Below are positions 23,393 to 35,707 of a DNA stretch of 64,000 bases, in pieces. Every line of letters begins with the position of its first letter. The stretch's first letter is position 1. Origin of the DNA: Cichorium intybus (Eukaryota; Streptophyta; Magnoliopsida; Asterales; Asteraceae); NCBI GenBank assembly GCA_023525715.1, contig CM042012.1, positions 120,558,798 through 120,622,797 of the forward strand. The letters are read 5' to 3'. A model generated the notes under the pieces. It made no database searches, was not told the origin of the DNA, and was given only the letters and a program-made list of their open reading frames with translations. The translations under genes were made by a program, and so were the position numbers.

Positions 23393-24223
23393 AAACACAT
23401 CATAACACCTTATCACATTACAACTAGCATGAAATCAGATTTTTATCATAAACACACAATTCAACATATAACACTTTTCTAAGCATGTATCATCTTATGA
23501 AACCACATATATAACACATAAATTTACATAGATCACATAGATAAATATATGTACAAATAGACTCAAAATCATTTATTTTATAGGAACGTGTGCTCAAAAA
23601 CCTATGTACTCACCTTATTATTTTGCAAACGAATTCCCTTCTCGTACCAACTTGTAACCACCATGTATAGTAAAGAGACCTAACATAAATACATTTATAT
23701 TTAGTTTAATTCTTAATATGTAAGCTATATGGTAAAACATACTAAACCTCACTTTCTTCTTTACTAATAAAGTTATTAACTTACCCTCTATTCAGTGTTT
23801 TGGACATAAGTCAGAAACCGTAGCTCTGACTTGATTCCAATGGCTCTGAAAAGCTAATAAATTTTCCTAAAACTTTTATCTCTGCTGAGTTTCCCATATT
23901 CATCCGTTATTTTCTTCTACACCACTTACTAGATCTAGGAAGTTTGGTGTCTTCTCGGTTTGTGCAATATCGGGACAAAGCCAAGCCAAAGTGGTCATTT
24001 CCTTTCTTCCGGTCCCACCTCATTAATCTAAATAATAAATAAGACATATTAATAGTTCTAATCAGAATGGAGAAGGTCTGGAACACACCGAACCGTTCTG
24101 AAACACATATACAAATAGAGTTGCTCGATTTATAGTTTTGAGACATACAAAGTGCTCTGGAGCGTTCGAGCCAACACGGGTTTGTGGTATTGGTTTCTTG
24201 ACAACCAGGAATGAATTTAGAAG
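23393..24223 (-). repeat. Continuation of older, decayed LTR-like sequence
   Basis: This is flanking DNA continuing from 8905. In minus sense it contains GGTGAGTACATAGG at about 23616, comparable to the GGTGAGTAAT landmark in the gypsy LTRs of this window. No coding region is visible; the minus frame of 79 codons (24146-23907) has no family resemblance. Confidence 0.35.
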
Positions 24224-26624
24224 TGTAACACCACGATACTTTTGATAAGTATTAATATGTTAATCATAATGTATTTATGATTTAATATGGTGTTCTAAGT
24301 ATTAGAAAGTTAATACTAGAAAAAGGGTAAATTGGTTATTTTACCATAAAAGGGTAATTTGGTCATTTGACCATGTGAAGGACCAATTATGTAAAAATAT
24401 TGTTTACTTGTGGTAAATATGTAAGAAATGTAGCTCTTATGTGATGAAATTTGATCATGTGGCCAAAAGTTCAAGAAAAAGGACTTGAGGGGCTAAAATG
24501 AAAAATTGGAAATATAAAATGAAAAAAAAATGATGAGAAATATCTCTCATTATTGTTGGCTAAACTTGAAGAGGCTACGAGAAGAATTCTTGGAGAGGAA
24601 ATTCTGGAAATTTACAAGAAATGAAGCAAGAAATCGGAATCATAGCTTGGAATTAAAGATTTTGAAGCAAACAAGGTTAGTAGTTGATTTCTAACCAAGT
24701 TCTTGAAGGTGTTCTTGGTGGGTTTTCTTGGGATGGACTGGAAACTGAATTCCAGTTATAATTCAAGTGGTTTTGTATGATTATAAGTAGCAAACATGCT
24801 TGTGATGTAAGAAAACACATTAAATTGAAAGTATGTTGCTATTTTTAAAGATTGACAATTTTGATCAAGAACCCTAGATTGTGAGTTCTTGTGATTAACT
24901 TGGTTTTAATGGTTAATAATGACTTCTAGATGTTATTCTAGTTGAACTAAATCAGTAGAAGTGATTATAACTTAACAATTTCGGTTTTGGACCAAAATTG
25001 TGAAAAACGGGAAATGTTAGAAATGGATTGGAATTACCAATTCCATTGTTTAAAACTTGTTATTAGTCAAAGGTTTTAGTCCTAGAACAATCCCTAATGA
25101 TTAAGTCGAGTAATAAGGGCTTAATAAGAGAAAAATGGGAATTTCTAGCATTAAATCGGAGTTTTCTTGACCTGCCAGCAGCAGGCGCGACGCGGCCCTT
25201 ACATTGAGCGCGACACGGGGTCGAGGCAGAAACCATAAAACCTTCTGTTAAAATTTGGTGTAATTTCCAAATTGGATTTTGATGCTAGGCTTATCCGATT
25301 GACCTGAAATTTTGAACATAGGTCTAATATGTTGTGAAACTTCATGGAAAATTATCGGAATACGAATACGACCTCCCGAAAGTACTGTAGTAGAATACGC
25401 GTATTTCGGGAAGTGTATTAAATTTTTATAACAATGGTTATTGATTGGAAATACTTGGAATTGGTCTTATATTAGACTCTTGTGTAGTAGAGTCAACTGA
25501 AATGGTAATTAACCTATGATCATTTGGTATATAAATGAACATATAGGTACGGGACGAACGGTTGTAGTGTATACAAAGACAAGAAACAACCGGAATTAAA
25601 TGCAGCAAATATCCAGGTGAGTAATCTCACTTATATCATATATGATATGCATTGATTGGACTGTTACAGATTGAAACAGATTTGGGGGACGGAATTTGAC
25701 AGTTTACAGATGCGTTAAAAAGACAATACCAGATAAGCCGTGAGTTTGCGATAGACAAGAACGGAGCTGTGAGTCAATGATACGACAATACCAGATAAAC
25801 TGTGAGTCTGCGATAGACAAGAACGGAGCTGTGAGTCAACCTTTGAAAAGACAATACCGGATAATCCATGAGTCATTGTAATGGCAAGAACGGAGCCGTA
25901 AGTCTAGGCAAAAGCGGGACAAACTCGTGAGCCATAAATGACTATGATATTGGATGCTATATCCAACTGGTGCGGCCTATATGGCTATGATATTGTTATA
26001 TGAAAATTGGTGCAGCCTGAGGGCTATGATATAAATGTTGAAACTGTTCTAGTGCAGCTTGTATAGCCACGACACATGGTGCGACTTATATAACCATGAT
26101 ATATGGTGCAGTCCATTGTGACTAAGAAACATGGGACATAAATGGTTAGATATGATTATATGTGCAAATAACTGACGTGACTTGATAATTACAGGTTATT
26201 ATGATTCAGCCTGTAAGACTACAAATTAGGATGTGAAATCCTAAGAGATATGTGGTCAGCCAGTAAGGCTAGGAGTTTGGATTCGATATCCAGACAGATA
26301 TATGAACGTATTTTTATACATGTTATTTGCAGATACGATTACTCACTGAGATTTATAGCTCACGTTATTTGTTAAATGTCCCTGCAGGTTAGCATGATCC
26401 TGATAAGGGAAAAGATAGAGTCCGTGACTAAAGAGATGGGACTTATAGATGCTGTCAGTAGCAGCCCGGCTTCAAAGGAGGTTATGGTATTTTATACTCT
26501 CCTTGATACACTTGTACCCGTTTTAAATAAAATACACCCCTTCCGTTATGATTTTATGTATTGAAACCGTTGTTTTAAATGAAAAATTTTCAGGGGTGTT
26601 TTGTTTTAAAAGCCGGGTGTTACA
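24224..26624 (+). repeat. 5' LTR of gypsy copy 1
   Basis: 2401 bp. Internal landmarks are CAGGTGAGTAATCTCAC near 25615, direct repeats built on GACAATACCAGATAA (25720-25870), GTGCGGCCT/GGCTATGA words (25970-26110) and GATTACTCACTGAG near 26339, close to the end. Confidence 0.94.
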
Positions 26625-26625
26625 A

Positions 26626-26643
26626 GTTGGTATCAAAGCCGTG
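26626..26643 (+). other. Primer binding site of gypsy copy 1
   Basis: GTTGGTATCAAAGCCGTG lies two bases after the LTR. It resembles the initiator Met-tRNA site TGGTATCAGAGCC with one change. Confidence 0.8.
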
Positions 26644-26799
26644 GTTTAAGTGAACTAGGTGTCTATAGAGTAGATTCCTAGACTTAAACCTTGAAATAGT
26701 AGACACGATGAATAGTTAGGTGTATATAAGTTGTTATTATACATATCTAACTTAACTGTCGCTGACTTCTAATGTATAAGAAGTATGAGCAGCGAATTT

Positions 26800-28900
26800 T
26801 ATTTGGAGGAATTTAGGGCGTGAAGCTTTAAGTGGTGGACCAGCCCTTTCTCAAGGCTCCATCGAACGAGGGGCAAAGAGACAAGTAGCAGAAAATCCAC
26901 ATGACAAACAATAGTAGCTGCTGTGGTCAGAAAAAGAAATTGGGTGCTCACCCTGATTGATATTCAAGGTGAAAGAAAAGTAGCTGAGACTACAAGAAAA
27001 GCAGAAAAATATTGGTGGACGCTTCAGAAGAAGTTATCACGAATTAGGTTCAACCTTAAAGGGAAGGGACCAAAACGAAAAAGGTGATGTGGTGTAAGAA
27101 GTGCAGGAAAAGCACTCAGAAAATTTTAGAGTTGAGACTCTACCGTTGAAATGCTGAAATTGTAGAAAACAGGAGCATATTGCTCGAGTCTGTTGGATGG
27201 AACAGAAGTGTTTCCAGCGCGGAGCTATAGAACACTTTCCTATGAACTGTTCACATGCTAAATGTGAAGTAACGGGTGATAAACCCAGGAAATAACGGGG
27301 AGAAAAGAAAGAACAAACGAACGGTCGAGAAGGACCAGTGATACCATGAGCATTCCAGCAGACTGTGGAAGAAGCTCGTGAGAAAAATTGATATGATCTC
27401 AGATATAATTGTTTTGAATATAATCCCCGTATATGTTATATTTGATCCATGAAGCTATGCTTTGGATCGATGACTTTGATGTCTTGTCTAAATATTTCAT
27501 CAACGATTATGGATGAAATTTTAGATGTAGCTATAGCAGATAGCAAATATGTTCAAGATATTGAACACCTGGAAGGTAGTCTGCCTAGGATTTACGGGAC
27601 CCTTTTTCCCTATAAATCTAAAGCTGATGACTACCAATGAACCTGAAGAAATTGTGCATATGAATTGGTTAGCAATGAATAATGCTAACATGAATTGTAG
27701 AAATATGAACATTATGGTTCTAAAATCAGAAATGAAGTGGAGGAAAATCCACGGTAAATGACCGTTGTTGAAAATATCGATTACTTCTCTTTGCTTAAAC
27801 TCGGAAAAAGGGTTAGTAAAGGAAGGATGTTTTAGTTGGCATATACAGTATTGGCCAAGCTAAATAAAGCGGTGATAGAAGTGAAAAACTTTAAATGAAT
27901 TCTTGGATGTTTATTCCCAAGAACTTCCAGAATTATTGCCAGATTGATAAGAATAGTTTATGATTAAACTGGTTTTGGGGAGCCGTTTCTAATATTTAGG
28001 CTCTAAACTGATTAGCAACTGCAGAGATGGCAGAGTGGGAAACACAATTAGAAGAAATTGTTTTTGAATTGAGGTCTCATATGGCCGAATGTGCCATTGT
28101 GTGGAGCCTTATCTTGTTTGAAAAGAAGAAAGACAAGTTGATGTGTATGTGCATTGACTACCGAGAATATGATATTCTCGAAACCAGAATGAATATGATG
28201 TAAAATTGTGCTAAATATTGGAGTTACTTCGTTGAGAGAAGTGATATGCGAAGTTTTCCAAGTATGAAATTTGGCCAAAAGAAGTTTTAATTCTTCGGGC
28301 ATGTTAATAATGCCGAAGATGATAAAGTAGATCCAGTGGAAATAATGCTGTGATAAAACCAAAACCGCCTGAGCAATCTGACTAAAATTGTAGTTCCTTA
28401 GTTCGGCAGGTTACTATAGGAGAGTTGTAGAAAACTGCTCCTTGATTTTTTTGTCTAGTTGACTAAAGTTGACTAAGAAAAGTAAAAAGTTTGAGTGGGT
28501 AGAAAGACCACAAATATCTTTTCAAAGTTTGAGACAAACTTTGTGTGAAGCTCCGGTGTTAGCATTATCGCTAAGCGGAGAAGATAATTTGTTTTACAGA
28601 AATGCATCCAGAGTTAGTTTTGGATATATAACATTGCAGTAGCAATTATGATTTTTGGCACTTAAGCTTTGGAGACACTACTTGTATGGTGTAAAGCTTA
28701 CTGTTTAAACGGATCATAAAAGTTTGAAGTACTTAATTGATCAAAAAGAAGCTAAATATGAGATAGCAAAGATAGATGGGTTACTTAAAGATTTCGGGTA
28801 TGAAATCTTGTACCATCTCGAAAAGGCAGATGTGGTTATAGATGCCTTGAATTGAAAAGAATAACCTTTGAAGGTTACATCCACATGTATGAATGTGGCA
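26800..28900 (+). pseudogene. Gag, protease and RT/RNase H remnants, gypsy copy 1
   Basis: A zinc-knuckle trace is readable near 27160-27275 (HIARVCWMEQKCF, then GAIEHFPMNC). An RT piece near 28120-28200 reads LFEKKKDKLMCMCIDYRE, where functional elements have KKKDGSMRMCIDYRE. RNase H traces are TDHKSLKYLIDQKE near 28700 and GYEILYHLEKADVVIDALN near 28796-28853. Many stops and frame changes interrupt them, and most of gag and the core of RT are missing. Copy 2 (41550-43650) is broken in a similar way. Confidence 0.85.
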
Positions 28901-29166
28901 AATTGATTACCTGAGTTGATTCGGGTAGCACAGAAAGAAGTGTGCAAGTTTGAAAAAGTGAAAAGCGAATGAATGATTAGCTATTGAAAGAAGCTAGTTA
29001 GAAACTCACGGCGATTGAGAACCCTTGAGGTTGTGTATGTAGGTTCCAAATCGAAGCGGGATATGAAATTTGTCCTTAAAAGATGCATATAATAGAAGAT
29101 ATGCAGTATGCCCGAGGTAATACCAAACGGTATAGGATGATAAAACCTGTGTATGGGTAGCCGGAA

Positions 29167-30123
29167 ATGAAGAAAGATATTCAAAAATACGTGAAAAGGT
29201 GTTTGACTTGTGTGCAAGTAAAGTCAAACCATCAGAAGCCATATGGAGAAATCCAACCGTTGCCGATTCCAGAGAAAAAGTGGGATCATATCACTATGGA
29301 TTTTGTAACAAGGTTGCCGCAGACACCGCGAGGTCACGATGCGGTATGGGTAATTGTTGACCGATTGACGAAATCGGCACAATTTATACCAATCAGCGAG
29401 AAGTTCAAGATTGCTAAGTTGGCGAAAGTCTACATAGATGAAGTGAATTGCCGACATGGGTTACCGGTATCGATCGTGTCCGATCGGGATAGCAGATTTA
29501 CTTCCCGGTTTTGGCAAAGTCTTCAAGAGCAATTGGGTTCAAAAGTACTCATGAGTACTGCATACCACCCGCAGACCGATGGCCAAAGTGAAAGAACTAT
29601 CCAAACTTTGGAAGACATGCTAAGAACCTGCGTAATAGACTTTGGTGGAAGTTGGGAAGATCATTCGCCTCTGGTAGAATTCGCGTACAATAACATCTAT
29701 CATTCCAGCATTCAGATGGCCCCGTATGAGGCATTGTATGGAGCACCGTGTCGTACTCCGACCTGCTGGACTGAAGTTGGGGAAAAGCCGTTGGCTAGAC
29801 CTGAGATTGTAGCACAGACCGAAGAAATGGTAAAACAGATCCGAGAAAACTTGAAAGTAGCTCAGAATCGACAGAAGCAGTACGCAGATAAACGGGTAAA
29901 ACCGCTGGAATTCCAAGTGGGAGACATGGTAATGCTTAAGGTATCCCCTTGGAAAGGCTTAATTCGTTTTGGGAAGAAAGGGAAGTTGAGTCCTCGTTTC
30001 ATCGGACCTTTTCGCATATCCCAAAGAGTTGGAGCTGTAGCGTATAGATTGGAGTTACCTGATGAACTTCATGGTATACATGACGTATTTCATGTGTCCC
30101 ATTTGCGAAAAAACTTTGTTTGA
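29167..30123 (+). CDS. Gypsy integrase, intact frame (318 codons)
   Basis: The frame starts at MKKDIQKYVKRCLTCVQVK, covering the end of the zinc-binding HHCC region (C-x-x-C visible). The catalytic core follows, with its acidic triad seen in TMDFVTRLP (first D), VSDRDSRFTS (second D) and DGQSERTIQT (E). The C-terminal region includes FQVGDMVMLKVSPWKG and SPRFIGPFRI, and ends at the HDVFHVSHLRKNF segment that precedes the chromodomain. The true polyprotein would begin upstream; a readable in-frame stretch with a TAG where TGG is expected lies at 29130-29166. Integrase inserts the cDNA into chromosomes. It is striking that this domain is open while the rest of the polyprotein is ruined. Confidence 0.93.
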   Translation: MKKDIQKYVKRCLTCVQVKSNHQKPYGEIQPLPIPEKKWDHITMDFVTRLPQTPRGHDAVWVIVDRLTKSAQFIPISEKFKIAKLAKVYIDEVNCRHGLPVSIVSDRDSRFTSRFWQSLQEQLGSKVLMSTAYHPQTDGQSERTIQTLEDMLRTCVIDFGGSWEDHSPLVEFAYNNIYHSSIQMAPYEALYGAPCRTPTCWTEVGEKPLARPEIVAQTEEMVKQIRENLKVAQNRQKQYADKRVKPLEFQVGDMVMLKVSPWKGLIRFGKKGKLSPRFIGPFRISQRVGAVAYRLELPDELHGIHDVFHVSHLRKNFV

Positions 30124-30382
30124 CAAGTCTCAACAAGTACCTCTTGCTGAAATTGAAGTAGATGACAAGTTGAGATACCCGGAACAACCCGAGAGGGTGT
30201 TTGACCGGAAGATAAGACAGCTGCGAAATACAAAGATTAGTATGGTTAAAGTACTTTGGCAATACTATAGAGGTTTCCATATGATATGGGAGACCGAAAT
30301 TGTAATTAGAAAGAATTACCCTCGCTTGTTTGTATATACGATTTCGGGGACGAAATCTTTTGAAGGAGGGGAGAATTTGTAA
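30122..30382 (+). pseudogene. Chromodomain remnant, gypsy copy 1
   Basis: In the +1 frame relative to integrase the sequence reads DKSQQVPLAEIEVDDKLRY, then RKIRQLRNTKISMVKVLW and WETEIVIRKNYPRLF. This is the usual chromovirus C-terminal chromodomain. The frame break coincides with a six-A run at 30108-30113. Chromodomains steer integration to marked chromatin. Confidence 0.82.
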
Positions 30383-32780
30383 CACCACGATACTTTTGAT
30401 AAGTATTAATATGTTAATCATAGTGTATTTATGATTTAATATGGTGTTCTAAATATTAGAAAGTTAATACTAGAAAAAGGGTAAATTGGTCATTTTACCA
30501 TAAAAGGGTAATTTGGTCATTTGACCATGTGAAGGACCAATTATGTAAAAATATTGTTTACTTGTGGTAAATATGTAAGAAATGTAGCTCTTATGTGATG
30601 AAATTTGATCATGTGGCCAAAAGTTCAAGAAAAAGGACTTGAGGGGCTAAAATGAAAAATTGGAAATATAAAATGAAAAAAAAAATGATGAGAAATATCT
30701 CTCATTATTGTTGGCTGAACTTGAAGAGGCTACGGGAAGAATTCTTGGAGAGGAAATTCTGGAAATTTACAAGAAATGAAGCAAGAAATTGGAATCATAG
30801 CTTGGAATTAAAGATTTTGAAGCAAACAAGGTTAGTAGTTGATTTCTAACCAAGTTCTTGAAGGTGTTCTTGGTGGGTTTTCTTGGGATGGACTGGAAAC
30901 TGAATTCCAGTTATAATTCAAGTGGTTTTGTATGATTATAAGAAGCAAACATGCTTGTGATGTAAGAAAACACATTAAATTGAAAGTGTGTTGCTATTTT
31001 TAAAGATTGACAATTTTGATCAAGAACCCTAGATTGTGAGTTCTTGTGATTAACTTGGTTTTAATGGTTAATAATGACTTCTAGATGTAATTCTAGTTGA
31101 ACTAAATCAGTAGAAGTGATTATAACTTAACAATTTCGGTTTTGGACCAAAATTTTGAAAAACGGGAAATGTTAGAAATGGATTGGAATTACCAATTCCA
31201 TTGTTTAAAACTTGTTATTAGTCAAAGGTTTTAGTCCTAGAACAATCCCTAATGATTAAGTCGAGTAATAAGGTCTTAATAAGAGAAAAATGGGAATTTC
31301 TAGCATTAAATCGGAGTTTTCTGGACCTGCCAGCAGCAGGCGCGACGCGGCCCTTACATTGGGCGCGACGCAGGGTCGAGGCAGAAACCATAAAACCTTC
31401 TGTTAAAATTTGGTTTAATTTCCAAATTGGATTTTGATGCTAGGCTTATCCGATTGACCTGAAATTTTGAACATAGGTCTAATATGTTGTGCAACTTCAT
31501 GGAAAATTATCGGAATACGAATACGACCTCCCGAAAGTACTGTAGTAGAATACGCGTATTTCGGGAAGTGTATTAAATTTTTATAACAATGGTTATTGAT
31601 TGGAAATACTTGGAATTGGTCTTATATTAGACTCTTGTGTAGTAGAGTCAACTGAAATGGTAATTAACCTATGATCATTTGGTATATAAATGAACATATA
31701 GGTACGGGACGAACGGTTGTAGTGTATACAAAGACAAGAAACAACCGGAATTAAATGCAGCAAATATCCAGGTGAGTAATCTCACTTATATCATATATGA
31801 TATGCATTGATTGGACTGTTACAGATTGAAACAGATTTGGGGGACGGAATTTGACAGTTTACAGATGCGTTAAAAAGACAATACCAGATAAGCCGTGAGT
31901 TTGCGATAGACAAGAACGGAGCTGTGAGTCAATGATACGACAATACCAGATAAGCCGTGAGTCTGCGATAGACAAGAACGGAGCTGTGAGTCAACCTTTG
32001 AAAAGACAATACCGGATAATCCGTGAGTCATTGTAATGGCAAGAACGGAGCCGTGAGTCTAGGCAAAAGCGGGACAAACTCGTGAGCCATAAATGACTAT
32101 GATATTGGATGCTATATCCAACTGGTGCGGCCTATATGGCTATGATATTGTTATATGAAAATTGGTGCGGCCTGAGGGCTATGATATAAATGTTGAAACT
32201 GTTCTAGTGCAGCTTGTATAGCCACGACACATGGTGCGGCTTATATAACCATGATATATGGTGCAGTCCATTGTGACTAAGAAACATGGGACAGAAATGG
32301 TTAGATATGATTATATGTGCAAATAACTGACGTGACTTGATAATTACAGGTTATTATGATTCAGCCTGTAAGGCTACAAATTAGGATGTGAAATCCTAAG
32401 AGATATGTGGTCAGCCAGTAAGGCTAGGTGTTTGGATTCGATATCCAGACAGATATATGAACGTATTTTTATACATGTTATTTGCATATACGATTACTCA
32501 CTGAGCTTTATAGCTCACGTTATTTGTTAAATGTCCCTGCAGGTTAGCATGATCCTGATAAGGAAAAAAGATAGAGTCCGTGACTAAAGGGATGAGACTT
32601 ATAGATGCTGTCAGTAGCAGCCCGGCTTCAAAGGAGGTTATGGTATTTTATACTCTCCTTGATACACTTGTACCCGTTTTAAATAAAATACACCCCTTCC
32701 GTTATGATTTTATGTATTGAAAGCGTTGTTTTAAATGAAAAATTTTCAGGGGTGTTTTGTTTTAAAAGCCGGGTGTTACT
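30378..32780 (+). repeat. 3' LTR of gypsy copy 1
   Basis: 2403 bp, nearly identical to 24224-26624. The last base is T where the 5' copy has A. Confidence 0.94.
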
Positions 32781-32785
32781 AGAAG

Positions 32786-33886
32786 CAATTAGAATTTCTA
32801 CAAATGCCGTGGACAGCAAAAAAATAGGTCGGAAACACAACATGTTGTTTCCTGGTTTCAAGGATTTTTGGGTCTTCTTCGGGTGTTACGTGTTGTATTT
32901 AGGAGTTCTAGACATCCAGACCATATGTAAAAAAATAAGGTCTAATATAAGTTCTAACAAAAACAATGAAAGCCTAGGATCTATCTAACACGTCCGAAAC
33001 AGAGCAGAGACATAAGTCCTAATATCTCTCGGTTTTGAGGGTTTCTAGGGGATTTCCAGGCTGTTTTCGATAGATAAAGGCATGCATACATATTCACAAT
33101 TTTAGATAAGGTCTAGGTTAATTTTTTTTTGATATAGGTGCAATACTCATTGTGTTACATGGTATCTATCATTTAAAATCCCAGGACTCAATATAAATCA
33201 ATAGCAAAACAGTAAATTCATATATGCTAGATAGTAAATAATTATTAAAACCAAAAAGTACATGAATGTGATGGTGGTTGTGATCAATTGGATAAGGCCA
33301 CAATCTAACATACGGATCCACCATGTGAATGAAAACAAAAAAGAAAGCAAAGACCGGAAAGAAACAACCAAATGGTCATGTATGTGGGCTTCCACCTTGG
33401 CCCCGTGCATCGTGATAAAAAATAAAGCATGTGTAATTAACATGAGTGCAACTAAAATAGTTATGGATTCAAGAATGTATTAGGAACGGGCAAATCAAAA
33501 ATTTCACTTCGAATTTCGGACCTCAACATCCTGCTGCTCATATCATAATTTAAAAATTAATACGTTATTTTTTTGGTATGCTACAGTACCTCCTTTCGAC
33601 CCATGTAGCTCTACCGTTGATGTAAATTTGAAACATTAAAAATATGTTTATTTATAAAAAAAATCACGGACTTGTTCTTTAGTTTTATTAATCATGTATC
33701 ATTATAACAAAAAACCACTATAGCAATGAAAATTAGTGACTTTATATTTGTCGATAAATAGCAACGACTTTTCACTGAATCTCCCACAAATTGTAAAACA
33801 CTAATTTTAAAGACATTTTGACAAAAACATATGCATATTTTAAATGAAATTTATGCATCTTTTAGCATGTTTATTTCATGCATTTG
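32786..33886. other. Flanking decayed repeat and intergenic DNA
   Basis: The first ~100 bases continue the sequence left of the gypsy insertion. GGGTGTTAC at 32881-32889 would be the minus-sense start (GTAACACCC) of the older LTR. From 32890 to 33886 I see no gene; open frames of 62-94 codons lack resemblance to anything. Confidence 0.4.
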
Positions 33887-34017
33887 TAATAGTCTAGCTC
33901 ATTTATTGTATAGTCTTTATTTAATTGTTGTATACTTGAGGGGTGTATATGTAATTCTATTCCTTGTATATATGAGATAATTCCCATGCCTCTTGGTGCG
34001 GAAACTTCATTATTTCA
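33887..34017 (+). repeat. 5' LTR of small-LTR copia
   Basis: 131 bp, starting TAATAGTCTAGC and ending TTATTTCA. It begins with TA rather than the usual TG. Its mate is at 56557. Confidence 0.85.
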
Positions 34018-34814
34018 TGGTATCAAGCCATTAAACCCCTCCCTTCCTCTCCCTCTCCATAACCGATTCCTCCCCTCTTGATCTCCTCTTCTTGGTTCTC
34101 TAGTCTCCATCGCCACCTCCTCAATGGCCGGCTCCTCCAATGATGCTACCCTACCCATGAACACCCTCCTCCATCTCATCACCATCCGCCTTTCTTTCGC
34201 CAATTATCTTTTGTGGGTGAACCAAATGATTCCCCTCCTTACCAATCAACATCTCCTTGCTCACGTTGATGGCTCCTCTACAGCCCCTCCTTCCCACCAT
34301 TCGGTTGAGGACAAGCAAGTTGAGAACCCCGCTTTTACGGAATGGCATGCCGCGGATCAACGGGCCGTTATCCTTCTTCAAGCCTCCCTCACGGAAGAAG
34401 CTTTTTCTGAGGTCGTGGGACTCTCTTCCGCTCGTGCTATATGGACCGCTCTTGAATCCGCCTATGGGAACTCTTCCATGGAACAGGTGCAAAATCTTCA
34501 TGATCAACTTCGACTTCTTTCTAAAGGCACCTCCACCGTCTCCGAAAATGGATGGAAATTTAAGGCGATTTGTGATCAACTTGCGGCTATCGGCCAAGCC
34601 GTTGACGAACCCGATAAAACTCATTGGTTTTTATGTGGTCATTGGTGGTGCTTTTGAGGCTTTTTCCATTGGCGTTCTGTAATACCGTGTTTTTTTTAAA
34701 TTATAGAGATTTTGAGTTAATCTTGGTGTGATTAAGATTAATTAGATTGTTGTATGAGTTTGGGTGATTAAAAACCCAATTGAGTAAAGTTTGGAGTTGA
34801 AATATGTCAAAACA

Positions 34815-34970
34815 GAGCTATACGGGGCGTGTGAGCCTACACGGGGCGTGTAGGAATTGATCAGGAACCAAACAGTACCCCTTCCAGACCTACACGGGGC
34901 GTGTGAGTCTACACGGGTCGTGTAGAACAGACCTACACGGGGCGTGTGAGTCTACACGGGTCGTGTAGGC
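34815..34970. repeat. Direct repeats of TACACGGGGCGTGTGAG type
   Basis: The words CTACACGGGGCGTGT and CTACACGGGTCGTGTAG recur about six times in ~150 bases inside the solo LTR. The second is self-complementary at its ends (CTACACG/CGTGTAG), so hairpins are possible. Confidence 0.75.
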
Positions 34971-35564
34971 CTGACAGCACTATATAAAGTGCAGAAAATG
35001 CACTTTTCGGGAAAAATAGACCCATTTCGATATCCAGAGCTTCCTAAGGCGATTTTCCACCAAATTGAGCCATGAGATGCGTAAGGAAGAGTAAGGAGAG
35101 TTCAATCTAACCCCGTAAACACGCTCACGATTCCTAAATCATCAAGGTGAGTAATTTATTGATTTTGGGGTTTTGAAACCCTAACTTCCATTTTCGTGTT
35201 TTAGCTATATATTGCTATATGTGTTGTTCGTAGATTGTTAGTGGATGCCTTTAGAGTTATTTGTGAGATTATTGTCGAGTTTCTACGGTTGAATTAGTAG
35301 AACCGCGAATTTGGGGGTTTCAGTAAGTATTGAGTTAATATTACCATTTATACTCTTTTGTTTCCTCTTTTGATTTATATATATTTGAGATAGATATAAT
35401 TGAGATGATTGTGGATATTGGAGAATTGATTTAGACTATGGTGAAATAACCGAGTCTAACGAACAGGAGCCCGGTATGCATAAATCGGTGGTTCCAAACA
35501 CTAAGTTGTTATCAGGTGAGTACTCTTATGTACTTGAGTAGAATTCTACCTTGTGGTAAACTGA

Positions 35565-35707
<143 letters not shown>

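Larger units (their letters stand above)
24224..32780 (+). mobile_element. Ty3/gypsy chromovirus-type element (Tekay-like), copy 1
   Basis: LTRs of 2401 and 2403 bp (24224-26624, 30378-32780) start TGTAACACC and end GGGTGTTAC(A/T). The target duplication AGAAG is present at 24219-24223 and 32781-32785. The primer site TTGGTATCAAAGCC follows the 5' LTR, and the polypurine tract GAAGGAGGGGAGAA precedes the 3' LTR. The 3.75-kb interior is short for this lineage. Gag, protease and RT/RNase H are present only as stop-ridden remnants, while the integrase is open. A chromodomain remnant follows integrase, which with long LTRs points to the Tekay/Del group. The LTRs are nearly identical by eye. Confidence 0.93.

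Noticed and set aside
33125..33175. TGTTACATGGTATC near 33151 as an LTR end plus primer site
   Set aside because: The match to TGGTATCAGAGC stops after seven bases, and no matching LTR start or mate was found.
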